DNA from: Closterium sp. Naga37s-1
Taxonomy: Eukaryota > Streptophyta > Zygnematophyceae > Desmidiales > Closteriaceae
Assembly: GCA_947471745.1 (NCBI GenBank)
Contig: CANJKZ010000955.1
Coordinates: forward strand, 1,981,501 to 2,045,500
Reading direction: 5' to 3'
Length of the DNA stretch: 64,000 nucleotides
Made by a program: the position numbers and the translations under genes. Below, one piece after another: positions 1-12,194 of the stretch; positions within the stretch are counted from its first letter, which is position 1; each line of letters begins with the position of its first letter. Below the pieces are notes generated by a model. The model did not search any database, was not told the origin of the DNA, and was given only the letters and a program-made list of their open reading frames with translations.

Positions 1-3000
1 CAATGTCTGCCCCCTGCTCGTGTCGTCCTCTGTCACACGAGACTCTCCTTTGGCACCACCGCCTTGGTCACCCCTCCCTGCCTCGTCTTCGAGGTATGGC
101 CTCCCGTACCCTTGTCTCTGGTCTCCCCCGGTCCCTCCCTCCCCTTCCTCCGGGGCCTGCCCCTACCTGTGTTCCTTGTGTCGAGGGCCGGCAGCGCGCC
201 GCTCCTCACTCCTTCGAGTTCCCTCCGACATAGGCTCCCCTGCAGACTCTTCACATGGACGTGTGGGGCCCAGCCCGCGTTCGTGGACAGGGTCACGAAC
301 GTTACTTCCTGCTGGTCGTAGACGACTACTCGCGTTACACCACAGTCTTCCCCTTGCACAGCAAGGGTGAGGTCACTGAGGTGTTGATCGACTGGATCCG
401 CGGTACCCGTCGCTAGCTCTGCGAGAGTTTCGGCTCGGACCTTTCTGTTCTGCGTCTGCACTCAGACAGAGGTGGTGAGTTTTCCTCCGACCTTCTGAGG
501 GCCTTCTGTCGTGCGGAGGGCATCCGCCAGACGTTCACGCTTCCGGCCTCCCCACAGCAAAATGGGATTGCTGAGCGCCGCATTGGCATGGTCATGGGCG
601 TCGCTCGTACGTCCATGATCCATGCGGCTGCTCCCCATTTTCTGTGGCCGTTCGCAGTTCAGTACGCTGCGCATCAGATCAACCTTCAGCCTCGTGTCTC
701 CTTGCCGGAGACCACACCTACTCTGCGGTGGACGGGGAAGGTTGGCGATGCATCTGTGTTCCGTGTCTGGGGATCTCGAGCTTTTGTCCGCGATACTTCA
801 GCGGACAAGCTGTCCTCCCGTGCCGTTCCCTGCGTATTCCTTGGCTCCCCCCCTGACGCACCCGGGTGGCAGTTCTACCACCCCACCTCGCGTCGTAATC
901 TGTCCTCTCAGGACGTCACGTTTGACGAGTCGGTGTCTTACTACCGTCTCTTTCCCTACCGCACTGCCTCTCTCCCCCCCCCGCCGCTCTTCCTAGCACC
1001 AGGTACTCCTCAGGTAGACCCCCTCCCCCCTCAGGGTCCTGCCCCCTCAGGTGTGTCCCAGGTAGACCCTGTCGAGCCTGTCGAGGTAGCTGTCGACTCA
1101 GGTGCTGCTAGGGGTACTGAGCCTGCGGGTGCGGGGACTGGGGGTGTTGGGCCTGGGGTTGTTGTGTCTGAGGGTGCGGAGCCTGGGGGTGCTGAGCCTG
1201 AGCGTGTGGAGCCTGGGGGTGCTGAGCCTGGGGGTTCTGCATCTGGGAGTGCTGAGCCTTGGGGTGCTGAGCCTGAGCGTGCTGAGTCTGGAGGTCCTCC
1301 GGGTGTCCCGTCACAGCGGGAGCGCCTCTCTCCGCAGCAGCTTCGTGAGTGGTACACTCTGCGCTGTCGCCGTGCTGCAGGTGCTGGAGCTGCTGGAGGT
1401 GCTTTTGGGGCTGCTGGAGGTGCGTCTGGAGCTGGAGCTGTTGGAGGTGCTGCTGGAGCTGGAGCTACTGCTGGAGCTGGAGCTGCTGCTGGAGCTGGAG
1501 CTGCTGGAGGTGCTGCTGGAGCTGGAGTTGCTGGAGGTACTGGTGCTGGAGGTACTGGTGCTGTTGGAGCTGCTGGAGGTGCTGGAGCAGCAGGTCCCGG
1601 AGGTGCTCGTACTGGAGGTACTGGAGCTGCTGGGGCTAGTGGTGCTTCATGAGTTGGAGCTGCAGGTGCTGGAGCTGTTGCTACTGGAGATGCTGCTGGA
1701 GCTGGAGCTGTTGGAGTTACTGGAGCTGGTGGTGCTGCGGGAGTTGTAGCTGGAGACCCTGGAGCTGAGGGTACTGGTGCTGTCATTGCTATTTCTGGAG
1801 GCGCTACGCGGCCGCGGTCGTACTACGTTCCACTCCTTCAGCAGGTTCTTGGTCCTCCTCCTCCCTTACTGAGTCCACCGCCTCTCCTGTCACAGTCGCA
1901 GTTACAGCCGGCCTCTCCACTGCCTGGTCCTTCTCCTTACTCTGGACCGACTAGAGGCCTTACAGAGCATCGTCAGCCTGAGTCACGTCCTGCGTCACCT
2001 GAGTCTCGTTTTGAGTCGCCTGTCCGCGCTGTTCGCACTGGTCGTCGTGTTCCGCGTCAGCGTCCTCCTCCTGTCCCCGGCACTCACTCTATGACACTGC
2101 GTCCTTCCACTGCTCCACAGTGTGTCCCTCTGCCGTCTTCTCCTGCGTCCTCTCTTCCTGACGGTCCGGACCTGGAGTCTGACTCCCTTCGTGCTGCTAG
2201 TCCTACTGTCACGCGCTTTCTGGCCACTGCTGTCACTGACCCTTTGTTTGAGTCCACTGCTGCGTCTGCTCTCGTTGCCGAGCTTGTTGACTTTGCTGCA
2301 GCCTTTCGCCTAGACTACGCCACTAGTCTTGTTGCTGAGTCTGCGTTTGCGTCTGTCTGTCCTCCGTCCGTCGGGGGTGAGTGTGCTCTTGGCACGAACG
2401 TCCTTGAGGACAGACAGGAGGAGTTTGAGTGCTTTGCCGCTGCTGTACCTCATCTCGTGTCCATGCTGCTTGCCCCTGAGGGAGACCCGGATGCACCAGA
2501 CATCCCGACCCCGCGCTCTTACGCAGAGGCGATAGAGGGTCCCTACTCCTCTCAGTGGCAGGCAGCCATGGACGCCGAGATGGCTTCCTGGAAGTCCACA
2601 GGCACCTACGTCGACGAGGTTCCCCCGCCTGGGGCGAACATCGTCAGTGGCATGTGGATCTTCAGGGTGAAACGGCCGCCGGGTTCTCCGCCTCTCTTCA
2701 AGGCGCGTTACGTTGCACGAGGCTTCAGTCAGCGACAGGGAGTTGACTTCTTCCATACCTTCTCCCCTACCCCAAAGATGACCACTCTTCGGGTGCTGCT
2801 GCACGTCGCCGCTCAGCGTGACTACGAGCTACACTCGCTTGACTTCAGCACAGCCTTCTTACAGGGCAGCCTGCACGAGGAGATCTGGCTGCGCCGCCCA
2901 CCTGGCTTCACTGGGTCGTTTCCTGCTGGTACCCAGTGGAGCCTCCGACGGCCAGTCTACGGTCTCCGCCAGGCACCCCGTGAGTGGCACGACACACTGA

Positions 3001-4287
3001 GGACGACTCTTGCTGCTCTTGGTTTTGCTCCTTCCACTGCTGACCCGTCGCTGTTTTTACGCAATGACACCATCTGCCGCCGTTCTACGTTCTCGTATAT
3101 GTAGACGACTTGGTCTTTGCTACTGCTGACACTGAGGCACTCGCCCACGTGAAGTCCGAGCTGCAGAAGAGACACACGTGCACAGACCTGGGTGAGCTGA
3201 CAAGCTATCTTGGCTTGCGGATCACCCGGGACAGAGCACAGCGCACCATTACCTTGACTCAGTCACACATGGTGCAGCAGGTCCTTCAGCGCTTCGGCTT
3301 CACGTACTCCTCGCCACAGTCCACTCCTCTGCCTACCAGTCACTCGCTCTCAGCTCCACCTTCGGACGAGTCCGTAGAGCCGAGTGGCCCGTATCCAGAG
3401 CTTGTGGGCTGCCTCATGTACCTGATGACTTGCACACGACCTGACCTCGCATACCCTCTCAGCCTTCTGGCTCGCTACGTGGCTCCCGGTAGGCACCGAA
3501 AGGTGCACTGGGATGCTGCGAAGAGGGTGTTGCGCTACTTGTGCAGTACGTCGGGCATGGGGCTCGTGCTTGGAGGACGGGCTCGAGTTGTCCTCACTGG
3601 TCACGCAGACGCTTCCTGGGTTGACGACTTGGCTACGCAGCGGTCGTCACAGGGTTACACCTTCATTCTTGGCTCCGGTTCTGTCTCTTGGCGGTCTACC
3701 CGCTCGTCTTCTGTTCTCAGTTCCAGTTGTGAGGCTGAGATCTACGCTGGGGCCATGGCTGCACAGGAGTTACGCTGGCTCACCTACCTGCTGACCGACT
3801 TGGGAGAGGCGCCTCGTTCTCCTCCAGTTCTGTACGTCGACAACAAGGCCATGCTTGCCTTATGTGAGGAGCACAGACTGGAGCACAGAACGAAGCACAT
3901 TGCTCTGCGCTACTTCCTTGCTCGAGAGTTGCAGCAGCATGGTCAGCTTCGTCTTGCTTACGTGGCCTCTCAGGCCAACACTGCTGACGTTTTCACCAAG
4001 GCACTTCAGCCTTGTGATCATCAGCGTTTCTGTACTGTTCTAGGCCTTGTACCTACTGTGCCTCACTTGCTTACTTCTTTACTCTGCTTGTACTGTACTC
4101 TCTATACATATACCTGCATGCTTACACTTGCTAGGTTGTGTCCACTGTATTGTTTGTTCTCCTTTATATAACTCTGCATGTGAACTGGCCTTGTGGCCAT
4201 TTGCTTGTGCTCAGACTGCGTGGTGACTTTGTGATCCACCCTGAGCTTGCTTTGCCTTTCTTGACTGGTCTTGTGACCTCTTGTTCT

Positions 4288-4310
4288 CCCCCACTTTGCC
4301 TATGGGGGTG
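4288..4310 (+). promoter_or_regulatory. polypurine tract in a C/G hairpin, next to the 3' LTR
   Basis: CCCCCAC at 4288-4294 pairs with GGGGGTG at 4304-4310, leaving a loop that ends CCTAT. The purine run ATGGGGGTG abuts the LTR start, where a plus-strand primer is expected. The same hairpin precedes the 3' LTR of every copia member in this window. Confidence 0.65.
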
Positions 4311-4441
4311 TGTCAAACTTATATGCTATAGTCTATCTAGGATGTAGTGGGGTAGTTCATATAGGGTACAACTCTTTTAGGTTTCCTACTTGTATCCACC
4401 TGCTTGCTAGTTCAGTCATTCATTCGTTCACTACTCTGACA
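4311..4441 (+). repeat. 3' LTR of the left copia element (131 bp)
   Basis: It starts TGTCAAAC and ends CTGACA (TG...CA ends). It follows directly on the polypurine-tract hairpin and has the same short-LTR layout as the other copia members here: TGTCAAAC start, GGGGTA motif near position 40, TTGTATC motif near position 80. The partner LTR is outside the window, so age and target duplication cannot be read. Confidence 0.85.
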
Positions 4442-4952
4442 TACTGTTCACAGTATATTAAACCATGTGATCTTTCTTTGTCAGTGGTTTTGTGCAGATA
4501 TGCTGTACTGTTTGTATTAGTATGTTTTACTATTAAATGATGTTGTGGTGATGATAAATAGATGCATGATGCAAAAATAATGCTATAGGATGCATAATAT
4601 TTAATATAATGCCATGAATCATGATGCACATGCATGCACATAATAAAATGCGTAACAGTTAACGACCCAAAAACTAAGCTACTGCCATCCCTTGCCTAGC
4701 ATGGGGGGGAGGTCAATAGCAAAGATTTTGAATAATCAAATGTCACATGAAACAACACAATCTGTGAAGTCTAAAAAAAAAGTCAACCCTATCAAATCCA
4801 GTTCGAAGTGGTCGCACACGAGTCACTGAGTGCACCAATGAACCTTTTGTGAAATGATAGGCCTGAGCCTTTTTGTTAAAAATTAGACATATATTGTTAT
4901 TGCAATGTATAAATTTACACATACATACACACGCAAATACACACATACATAC
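4442..4952. other. AT-rich spacer between two copia elements; no gene seen
   Basis: AT-rich DNA with poly-A/T runs and an ACATACATAC-type simple repeat near 4918-4952. It continues on the far side of the next element at 12200, so 4442-4957 and 12200-12740 were one stretch before that insertion. No convincing coding sequence was found. Confidence 0.6.
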
Positions 4953-4957
4953 GTGCA

Positions 4958-5085
4958 TGTGAAGTAATAGGAAATGAATGAATGACTAAGGAATGAGTTG
5001 GGTACAAATATGAACCCTGAGAAACTGTACCCCATAGTGTCTACCCCACTATAGCCTAGACAGGCTATGAGATTGATGTTTGACA
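4958..5085 (-). repeat. 3' LTR of the complete copia element
   Basis: 128 bp with TG...CA ends. On the minus strand it begins TGTCAAACATC and ends TTACTTCACA. It is identical to the LTR at 12067-12194. GTGCA at 4953-4957 is its target duplication. Confidence 0.93.
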
Positions 5086-5109
5086 CACCCCCATAGGCAA
5101 AGTGGGGGA
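5086..5109 (-). promoter_or_regulatory. polypurine-tract hairpin of the complete copia element
   Basis: On the minus strand CCCCCACTT-loop-ATGGGGGTG runs directly into the LTR start. C and G arms pair as in the other family members. Confidence 0.65.
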
Positions 5110-5289
5110 GAACAAGGGGTCACAAGACCAGTCAAGCAAAGCAAAGCAAAGCAAGCTCAGGGTGGATCACAACGTCACCACACATTCCGAGCACAGGTTC
5201 AAAGGCCACAAGGCCAGTTCACATGCAGGATTATATAAATAAGGTAAACAGGCAAGTGCAGGTATATATAGATCACAGTACAAGTAAAG

Positions 5290-8200
5290 TCAAGAGGTAA
5301 GCAAGTGAGGCCAAGTAGGCACAAGACCTAGCATAGTACAGAAGTGCTGATGATCACAAGGCTGGAGTGCCTTGGTGAAGATATCAGCAGTGTTGGCCTG
5401 GGAGGCCACGTAAGCAAGACGCAGCTGTCCACGCTGCTGCAGCTCACGAGCAAGGAAGTAGCGAAGCGCAATGTGCTTCGTTCTGTGCTCCAGTCTGTGC
5501 TCCCAACACAAGGCCAGCATGGCCTTGTTGTCTACGTACAGAACCGGAGGAGAACGAGGCGGCTCACCGAGGTCAGTCAGCAGGTAGGTGAGCCAGCGTA
5601 ACTCCTGTGCAGCCATAGCCCCTGCGTAGATCTCAGCCTCACAGCTGGAGCTGAGAACAGAAGACGAGCGAGTAGACCGCCACGAAACAGAGCCGGAACC
5701 AAGGCTGAAGGTGTAACCCTGTGATGACCGCTGCGTAGCCAGGTCGTCAACCCAAGACGCGTCTGCGTGACCAGTGAGGACCACTGGACTCCGCCCTCCA
5801 AGCACTAGCCCCATGCCCGACGTACTGCACAAGTAGCGCAACACCCTCTTCGCTGCAGCCATGTGCTCTGGTCGGTGTTTCCCAGGAGCAACATAGCATT
5901 CCAAGATGCTAAGAGGGTATGCCAGGTCAGGTCGAGTGCAGGTCATCAGGTACATGAGGCAGCCAACAAGCTCTGGGTACGGGCCACTCGGCTCTACGGA
6001 CTCATCCGAAGGCAGAGCTGAGAGCGAGTGGCGAGTAGACAGAGGAGTGGCCTGAGGCGAGGAGTACGTGAAGTCGAAGCGCTGAAGGACCTGCTGCACC
6101 ATGTGTGACTGAGTCAGGGTAATGGTGCGCCGTGCTCTGTCCCGAGTGATCTGCAAGCCAAGATAGCTGCGCAGTTCACCCAGGTCTGTGCACGTGTGTC
6201 TCTTCTGCAGCTCCGACTTCACGTGGGCGAGTCCAGCAGTGTCAGCCGTAGCAAACACCAAGTCGTCGACGTACACGAGGATGTAGAACGGCGGCAGCAA
6301 AGTGTCGGTGCGAAGAAACAGCGACGGGTCAGCAGTGGAAGGAGCAAACCCAAGAGCCGCAAGTGTAGTTCTCAGTGTGTCGTGCCACTCATGGGGCGCC
6401 TGGCGGAGACCGTAGACTGGCCGCCGGAGGCTCCACTGGGTACCAGGAGGAAACGACCCAGTGAAGCCAGGTGGGCGGCGCAGCCAGATCTCCTCGTGCA
6501 GGCTGCCCTATAGGAAAGCAGTGCTGAAGTCAAGGGAGTGAAGCTCGTAGTCACGCTGAGCAGCGACGTGCAGCAGAACCCAAAGAGTGGTCATCTTCGG
6601 GGTCGGGGAGAAGGTCTGAAAGTAGTCAACTCCCTGCCGCTGACTGAAGCCTCGAGCCACGTAACGCGCCTTGAAGACAGGCGGAGAACCCGGCGGCCGC
6701 TTCACCCTGAAAATCCACATGCCACTGACGATGTTCGCCCCAAGTGGGGGAACCTCGTCGACGTAGGTGCCTGTGGACTTCCAGGAAGCCATCTCTGCAT
6801 CCATGGCTGCCTGCCACTGAGAGGAGTAGGGACCCTCTATCGCCTCAGCGTAAGAGCGCGGGGTCGGGATGTCTGGTGCATCCGGGTCTCCCTCAGGGGC
6901 AAGCAGCGTGGACACGAGATGAGGTAAAGCAGCGGCAAAACACTGGAACTCCTCCTGTCTGTCCTCAAGGACGTCAGTGCTAAGAGCACACTCACCCCCG
7001 ACGGACGGAGGACAGACAGACGCAGACCCAGCAACAAGACTAGCGGCGTAGTCTAGACGACAGTGAGCAGCGAAGTCGACAAGCTCGGCAACCAAGGCTG
7101 ACGCAGGAGCGGACTCAAAGGAAGGGTCAGTGACAGCAGTGGCTAGAAAACGCGTGACAGTAGGACTGGCAGCACGAAGGGAGTCAGACTCCGGGTCAGC
7201 AAGGGCAGGAAGAGAGGACGCTGGAGGAGACGGCAAAGGGACACGCTGTGACGCAGTGGGAGGACGCAGTGCCATCTGATGCGTGCTAGGGACCGTAGGA
7301 GGACGCTGACGTGGAACACGACGACTAGTGCGAGCAGTACGAACAGGCGACGCAGGACGCGACTCAGGCTCACGACGCTCAGCAAGACCTCCAGTAGGAC
7401 CAGTGTAGGGAGAAGGAGCAGGAAGAGGGGAGGCCAGCTGTAACTGTGACTCGGAGTGGACAGGCGGTGGACACTCTAAAGAAGGAGCAGGACCAGAAGA
7501 AGGCGGAAGATAAAGAACCTGCTCAAGGAGCGGAACGAAGTACGGCCGCGGCCGCGTAGCGCCTCCAGAACCAGCAGAGACAGCACCAGCAGCGTCAGCA
7601 CCAACGCCAGCAGTACCACCAGCACGAGCAGTACCACCAGCAGCTCCAGTAGTGTCAACTCCAGCACCCACAGGAGCACCAACTCCAGCAGCACCTCCAG
7701 CTCCAGTACCTCCAACTGCACCTCCAGCTCCAGTACCTCCAGCACCCACAGCAGCTCCAGCTCCAGCAGGACCACCGGAAGACTCAGCAGCTCCGGCTCC
7801 AGTACCTCCAGTAGAACCTACTCCAGCAGCACCGCCAGCTCCAGCAGCACCAGTAGCTCCAGCACTAGTAGCACCACCACGCTCAGCAGCTCCAGTACCT
7901 CCAGTACGAGCACCTCCGGGACTCGTGGCTCCAGCACCCCCAGCAGAAGCAGAACCTCCAGCACCAGCAGTACCACCAGCTCCAGCAGCACGGCTCCAGC
8001 GCCGAGCAAACCACTCGCGCAGCTCCTGTGGAGAGGGTAGCTCCCGCCGGGACAAAGCACCCGAAGGACCTCCAGGTCCAGCACCGGCAGGCTCCGCGCC
8101 CCCACTCTCAGCAACCCCAGGCTCCGCACCCCCAGACCCAGCAACCCCAGGCTCCGCACGCTCAAGCTCAGCACCCCCAGACCCAGCACCCCCAGGCTCT

Positions 8201-10050
8201 GTACGCTCAGGCTCAGCACCCCCAGAAGCACCAGAGTCAACAGCTACCTCGACAGGCTCGACTGCATCTACCTGGGACACACCTGAGGGGGCAGGACCCT
8301 GAGGGGGGAGGGGGTCTACCGGGGGGGGAACGGGCGTGAGGAAGAGCGGCGAGGGGGGGAGGGGTGCAGTGCGGTAGGGGAAGAGACGGTAGTACGGAAC
8401 CGACTCGTCAAACGTGACGTCCTGGGAGGACAGAACACGGCGCGAGGTGGGGTGGTAAAACTGCCAACCAGGCGCGTCAGGGGGGAAGCCGAGGAAGACG
8501 CAAGGAACAGCACGGGAGGACAGCTTGTCCGCAGACAAGTCACGGACGAAAGCTCGAGATCCCCAGACACGGAACGCAGACGCATCACCAACCTTCCCCG
8601 TCCACCGCAGAGTAGGGGAGGTCTCTGGCACGGAGACCCGGGGCTGAAGGTTGAGCTGATGCGCCGCGTACTGAACCGCGAACGGCCACAGAAAATGGGG
8701 AGCAGCTGCATGGATCATGGACGTACGAGCAACATCCATGACCATGCCAATGCGGCGCTCAGCAATCCCATTTTGCTGTGGAGAGGCCGGAAGCGTGAAC
8801 GTCTGGCGGATGCCCTCCGCACGACAGAAGGCTCGCAGAAGGTCAGAGGAAAACTCTCCACCTCTGTCAGAGTGCAGACGCAGAACAGGAAAGTCCGAGC
8901 CGAAACGCTCTCTGAGCTGGAGACGAGCAACGCGGATCCAGTCGATCAACACCTCAGTGACCTCACCCTTGCTGCACAAGGGGAAGACTGTGGTGTAACG
9001 CGAGTAGTCGTCAACCACCAGCAGGAAGTAACACTCGTAACCCTGTCCACGGACGCGGGCTGGGCCCCACACGTCCATGTGAAGAGTCTGCAGTGGAGCC
9101 TCTGTCGAAGGAAACTCGGAGGAGTGAGGAGCGGTGCGCTGCCGCCCCTCGACGCAGGGAACGCAGGTAGGGGCAGGCCCCGGGGGAAGGGGAGGGAGGG
9201 ACCGGGGAAGACCAGAGACAAGGACACGGGAGGCCATGCCTCGGAGACGAGGCAAGGAGGGGTGACCAAGGCGGTGGTGCCAGAGGAGGGTCTGGTGGGA
9301 CAGGAGGCGACACGAACAGGGGGCGGACTCAGGACCGGACCGAGACGCTGCAGCAACCACCTGACTCGACGCAGCTACCTGACCAGACGCAGCAACCGGT
9401 GGAGACTCTGTGGTCAGTGTGTACAGGCTCGACCCCGGTCCACGGGTAAAAGTGGCCAAGTGGCGGCCCGTCCGAGCACACATGCAGTGGGTCACTCGCT
9501 GACTCGCAGGAGTGAACTGGTCAACCCCGCCATCCTGAAGGTCAGCACCACTCACCAAGTTCGTTGAGAACGAGGGGAGGTAGAGACCAGACAGGGAGCC
9601 TGACGGGGCCGCCGGACATGGGAGGACAGTGGAGTAGCGAGCAAGGACAGGACCCCCAGAGGGGTCTGCCAGGGAGACTGCAACCGGCCGACTGAGCGGC
9701 GTAAGGGTGGTGCGGTCTCGAAAGAAGGAGCGGGAAGCACCCGAGTCGAGGGTGAAGGTGTGCAAAACCTGAGCCGACGCAGTACCTGAGAGAGCAGACT
9801 CACTGGCACCTGGAGCAGCAGACTCACTAGCACCTGGAGCAGCAGACTCACTAGCACGTAGAGCAGCAGCCTCAATGCCCGGGTCAGGCGGAACACACAC
9901 GTAGCAGTCACCCTCAGCACTAATAGACACAGCATACATGGCAGCAAGAATAGCATCAAAGTCAAGATCAAAGATAGCTACACCCGACTTGAGCAGATCA
10001 CCCCAGCGAGGGATCTCAGTGGCGTCAGGGAACTGGGTACGCCAGGCGTC
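5290..10050 (-). CDS. copia pol region: protease, integrase, RT, RNase H
   Basis: Read on the minus strand, the parts in order are: a retropepsin-like DSGASRSFF site near 9.72 kb; GAG-pre-integrase HHRLGHPSLPRLRGM near 9.25 kb with a CVPCVEGRQR zinc pair; integrase core with DDYSRYTTVF, HSDRGGEF and SPQQNGIAERR (9.0-8.7 kb); a Gly/Ala/Glu-rich linker about 8.3-7.5 kb; RT from WKSTGTYVDEV near 6.75 kb to YVDDLVFA near 6.25 kb; and RNase H with GHADASWVDD and LYVDNKAM near 5.75-5.5 kb. This is the full copia enzyme set, made as a polyprotein and working in the cytoplasmic particle and then the nucleus. The element looks whole apart from about two or three interruptions. Confidence 0.9.
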
Positions 10051-10052
10051 AG

Positions 10053-11223
10053 TCAGGCGACCGAAGCAGCGCTGGGTGGCGTGCAGGCCGCCACACTGCT
10101 CTCCAGTGCGGTCGCCGGTGCGCAGGACGTAGGTACAGGGACCAGCACCCCAAGACCCCTGACGCCCTGCGTACCACTCACGAAGCTGCTGTGGCGACGG
10201 AGTCTCACGAGAGCGCGACTGGTGCTGGGGTCCCCGCTGACCAGCTCCGCCTCAACCAGCTCCACCTCCGCCGCCGCCGCCTCCGCCGCCTCCACCCCAA
10301 CCGCCACCGCCACCGCTGCCTCCATCTCCACCGCTGCCACCGAAGCCCCCACCTCTGCCTCCACCCCCGCCCCCACCCCCTCCTCCGCCTCCACCGCCAC
10401 TACCTCCTCCCCCGCCACCTCCTCCAGCGCCCTTGCCCCGCTTGCCCTTGCCGTTGCGGCGCCTCTCGCTAGGAGCAGACGCAGCGCTGACCGACTCGGA
10501 GCCAACAAGGTCGACAGCAGCAGCAGAGGCAACGGAGGGCAAAAGAGGAACGGGGGAGCACCCCTCAAAGAAAGGGGTACGGGGATCACCACGAGAGGCT
10601 CCTACAGCGGTAATACTAGTCTCTGCTGCAAGGACACACTCCTCGAGGAGGTCGACGGTGAGTGTGGTAGGGCAAAGAGAGAGGAAGTGGTCCCTGACCG
10701 AGCGAAGGGTGTCAGGGAGTCGGGTGACTAGGTAGTAGAGGGTGATGTACATGGGAGGGGGGTTCTTGGCGCAGAACTCAGCAGGAAGCGCAGCGCGGTA
10801 GCGGGTGTCACTAGTGCGGAGGTGTGTAATGAGGTCAGTGACTGTGGCAAAAGCGGCGAGGTGAGGGAACAGGTACGGTAGCATGAGGCGACTAAGCGCG
10901 GCAGTGGCAGGGGAAGAGTAGCGTGCAACAACAGCGTCGTACAGAGTCTTAGCACTCTTGTACTGACTAAAGTGCGCGCGCTCAGTAGACGGTAGGTGAC
11001 TACGCACAGCAAGGCGGGCAACAGCATCGCGCGTGAGCCACTGAGAGCGAACAGCACTGTCAGCATCAGCAGCAGGGGCAGTAGAGGCGCAAGACGTGAG
11101 ATCGAACAATGAGAGGCCATCCTTGCTATCGCACTGTAGGAAAAGCTGCAGATCATCTAGCCAGACATCGAAGTCAACCGCTCGACCCTCAGCATCAAAG
11201 GTAAGAACACTGGGACTAGCCAT
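10053..11223 (-). CDS. copia gag
   Basis: The minus-strand start at 11223 begins MASPSVLTFDAEGRAVDF. An all-helical capsid-like region follows, with FDVWLDDLQLFLQCDS, RYSSPATAALSRLMLPYLF and LHTS/LRTSDTRYRAALP-like motifs as in UBN2-type copia Gag. Next come a basic GKGKRGKG stretch and a long poly-Gly region (about 10.25-10.42 kb). The downstream end has a C-x13-C-x3-H-x4-C arrangement (CGGLHATQRC) in place of a classic CCHC knuckle. Gag would form the particle and bind element RNA. The Gly tract is encoded by CCACCG-type repeats and is probably length-variable. Confidence 0.82.
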
Positions 11224-11284
11224 GACAGGAGCAGCAGCAGGCTGGCAGCAGCAGCAGTGTAACTCATCGAAGCAAAACGGCTAG

Positions 11285-12040
11285 GCAGGGCGGCGCGACT
11301 CGGCGACGCGGCTTGGCAGGGCGGCTCGGCAAGGGCGGCTCGGCTCGGCCGCGCGGCTCGGCTCAGCGGTGCGCTTACCAGGGGCAGGGCCGGGGCAGGG
11401 CCGGGGGAGGACCGGGGCAGGGCCGGGGCCGGGGCCGGGCCGGGGCAGGGCCGGGGCAGGGCCGGGGCCGGGCCGCGAAAGAACCGGGGCTGGGCCGGGG
11501 CAGGGCTGCGACAGGTCCGGGGCAGGGCCGGGGCAGAGCCGGGGCAGGGCCGGGGCAGGGCCGGGGTAGGTCCGCGACAGGTCCGCGACAGGGCCGGGGC
11601 AGGTCCGGGGCAGGGACGGAGCAGGGCCGGGGCCGGGCCGCTACAGGGCCGGGGCAGGGCAGGGGCAGGGCCGCGACAGGGCCGCGACTGGGTCGGGGTA
11701 GGTCCGCGACAGGTCCGGGACGAGGCAGGGCCGGGGCGGGGTCGCGACAGGGCCGCAACGGGCGACGGGGCAGGGCCGGGGCAGCGCCGCGAAGGGGGGG
11801 GCCGCGTAAGGGGCCGCGTAGGGGGCCGCGTAAGGGGCCGCGTAGGGGGCCGCGTAAGGGGCCGCGTAGGGGGCCGCGTAAGGGGCCACGTAAGGGCAGG
11901 GCAGGCCGCAGAAGGGGCCGCGTAAGGGGCCGCAAAGGGCAGGACAGGCCACTAAGGGGCCACGAAAGACTAGGGCAGGGCGCAAAGCGCGCTTCGGGCA
12001 GGAAAAAAAAAATTAAGGTGGGCCCATAGGGAGGAACGGT
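11285..12040 (-). repeat. GC-rich tandem array in the copia 5' leader
   Basis: Between primer site and gag lie about 750 bp of GC-rich repeats: GGGGCAGGGCC-type units (about 11.38-11.75 kb on +) and GGGGCCGCGTA(A/G) units (about 11.80-11.95 kb). Long open frames across it on both strands come from the lack of stops in the units and are not genes. Other copia members here carry arrays at the same place made of different units. Confidence 0.85.
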
Positions 12041-12052
12041 TCAACTAGGGAA

Positions 12053-12066
12053 CCCGCTCTATACCA
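12053..12066 (-). promoter_or_regulatory. primer-binding site, tRNA-iMet type
   Basis: Directly after the 5' LTR, the minus strand reads TGGTATAGAGCGGG. This is close to the TGGTATCAGAGC site that plant copia elements use with initiator methionine tRNA. Confidence 0.75.
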
Positions 12067-12194
12067 TGTGAAGTAATAGGAAATGAATGAATGACTAAGG
12101 AATGAGTTGGGTACAAATATGAACCCTGAGAAACTGTACCCCATAGTGTCTACCCCACTATAGCCTAGACAGGCTATGAGATTGATGTTTGACA
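12067..12194 (-). repeat. 5' LTR of the complete copia element
   Basis: 128 bp, identical to 4958-5085. It is followed by GTGCA at 12195-12199, the right copy of the target duplication. Confidence 0.93.

Larger units (their letters stand above)
1..4441 (+). mobile_element. Ty1/copia LTR retrotransposon, 3' part (runs off the left edge)
   Basis: Domains in copia order on the + strand: GAG-pre-integrase (HHRLGHPSLPRLRGM near the left edge), integrase core (HSDRGGEF-like and SPQQNGIAERRIG near 460-590), a Gly/Ala/Pro-rich linker (about 1.1-1.8 kb), reverse transcriptase (WKSTGTYVDEVPPPGANI near 2.6 kb, VDDLVFA near 3.1 kb) and RNase H (GHADASWVDD near 3.6 kb, LYVDNKAM near 3.84 kb). The integrase-before-RT order defines Ty1/copia. 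A 131-bp 3' LTR closes it at 4311-4441. The 5' LTR, gag and protease lie outside the window. The copy is a fossil with a few breaks. It is closely similar to the element at 4958-12194 and lies tail to tail with it. Confidence 0.93.
4958..12194 (-). mobile_element. complete Ty1/copia LTR retrotransposon, very young
   Basis: The two 128-bp LTRs (4958-5085 and 12067-12194) look identical base for base, and GTGCA flanks both sides (4953-4957 and 12195-12199) as a 5-bp target duplication. Reading the minus strand from 12194: LTR, tRNA-iMet-like primer site, GC-rich leader array, gag, protease, integrase, RT, RNase H, polypurine tract, LTR. Total 7,237 bp. It is nearly whole, with about two or three interruptions of the reading frame; copia relatives are known to use read-through between gag and pol, so not all need be damage. 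It inserted into an ACATAC-type simple repeat. Identical LTRs mean a recent insertion. Confidence 0.95.

Noticed and set aside
1031-1786. Antisense Pro/Ala-rich open frames opposite the copia linkers (also 7652-8302 and 40897-41484)
   Set aside because: They mirror the GGTGCTGGAGCT-type low-complexity linker; no globular domain is conserved, unlike the antisense ORF of the GA-targeted LINEs.
11313-12029. Gly/Arg-rich ORF resembling an RGG protein
   Set aside because: It is on the strand opposite the element, inside its leader array, and follows the repeat unit exactly.
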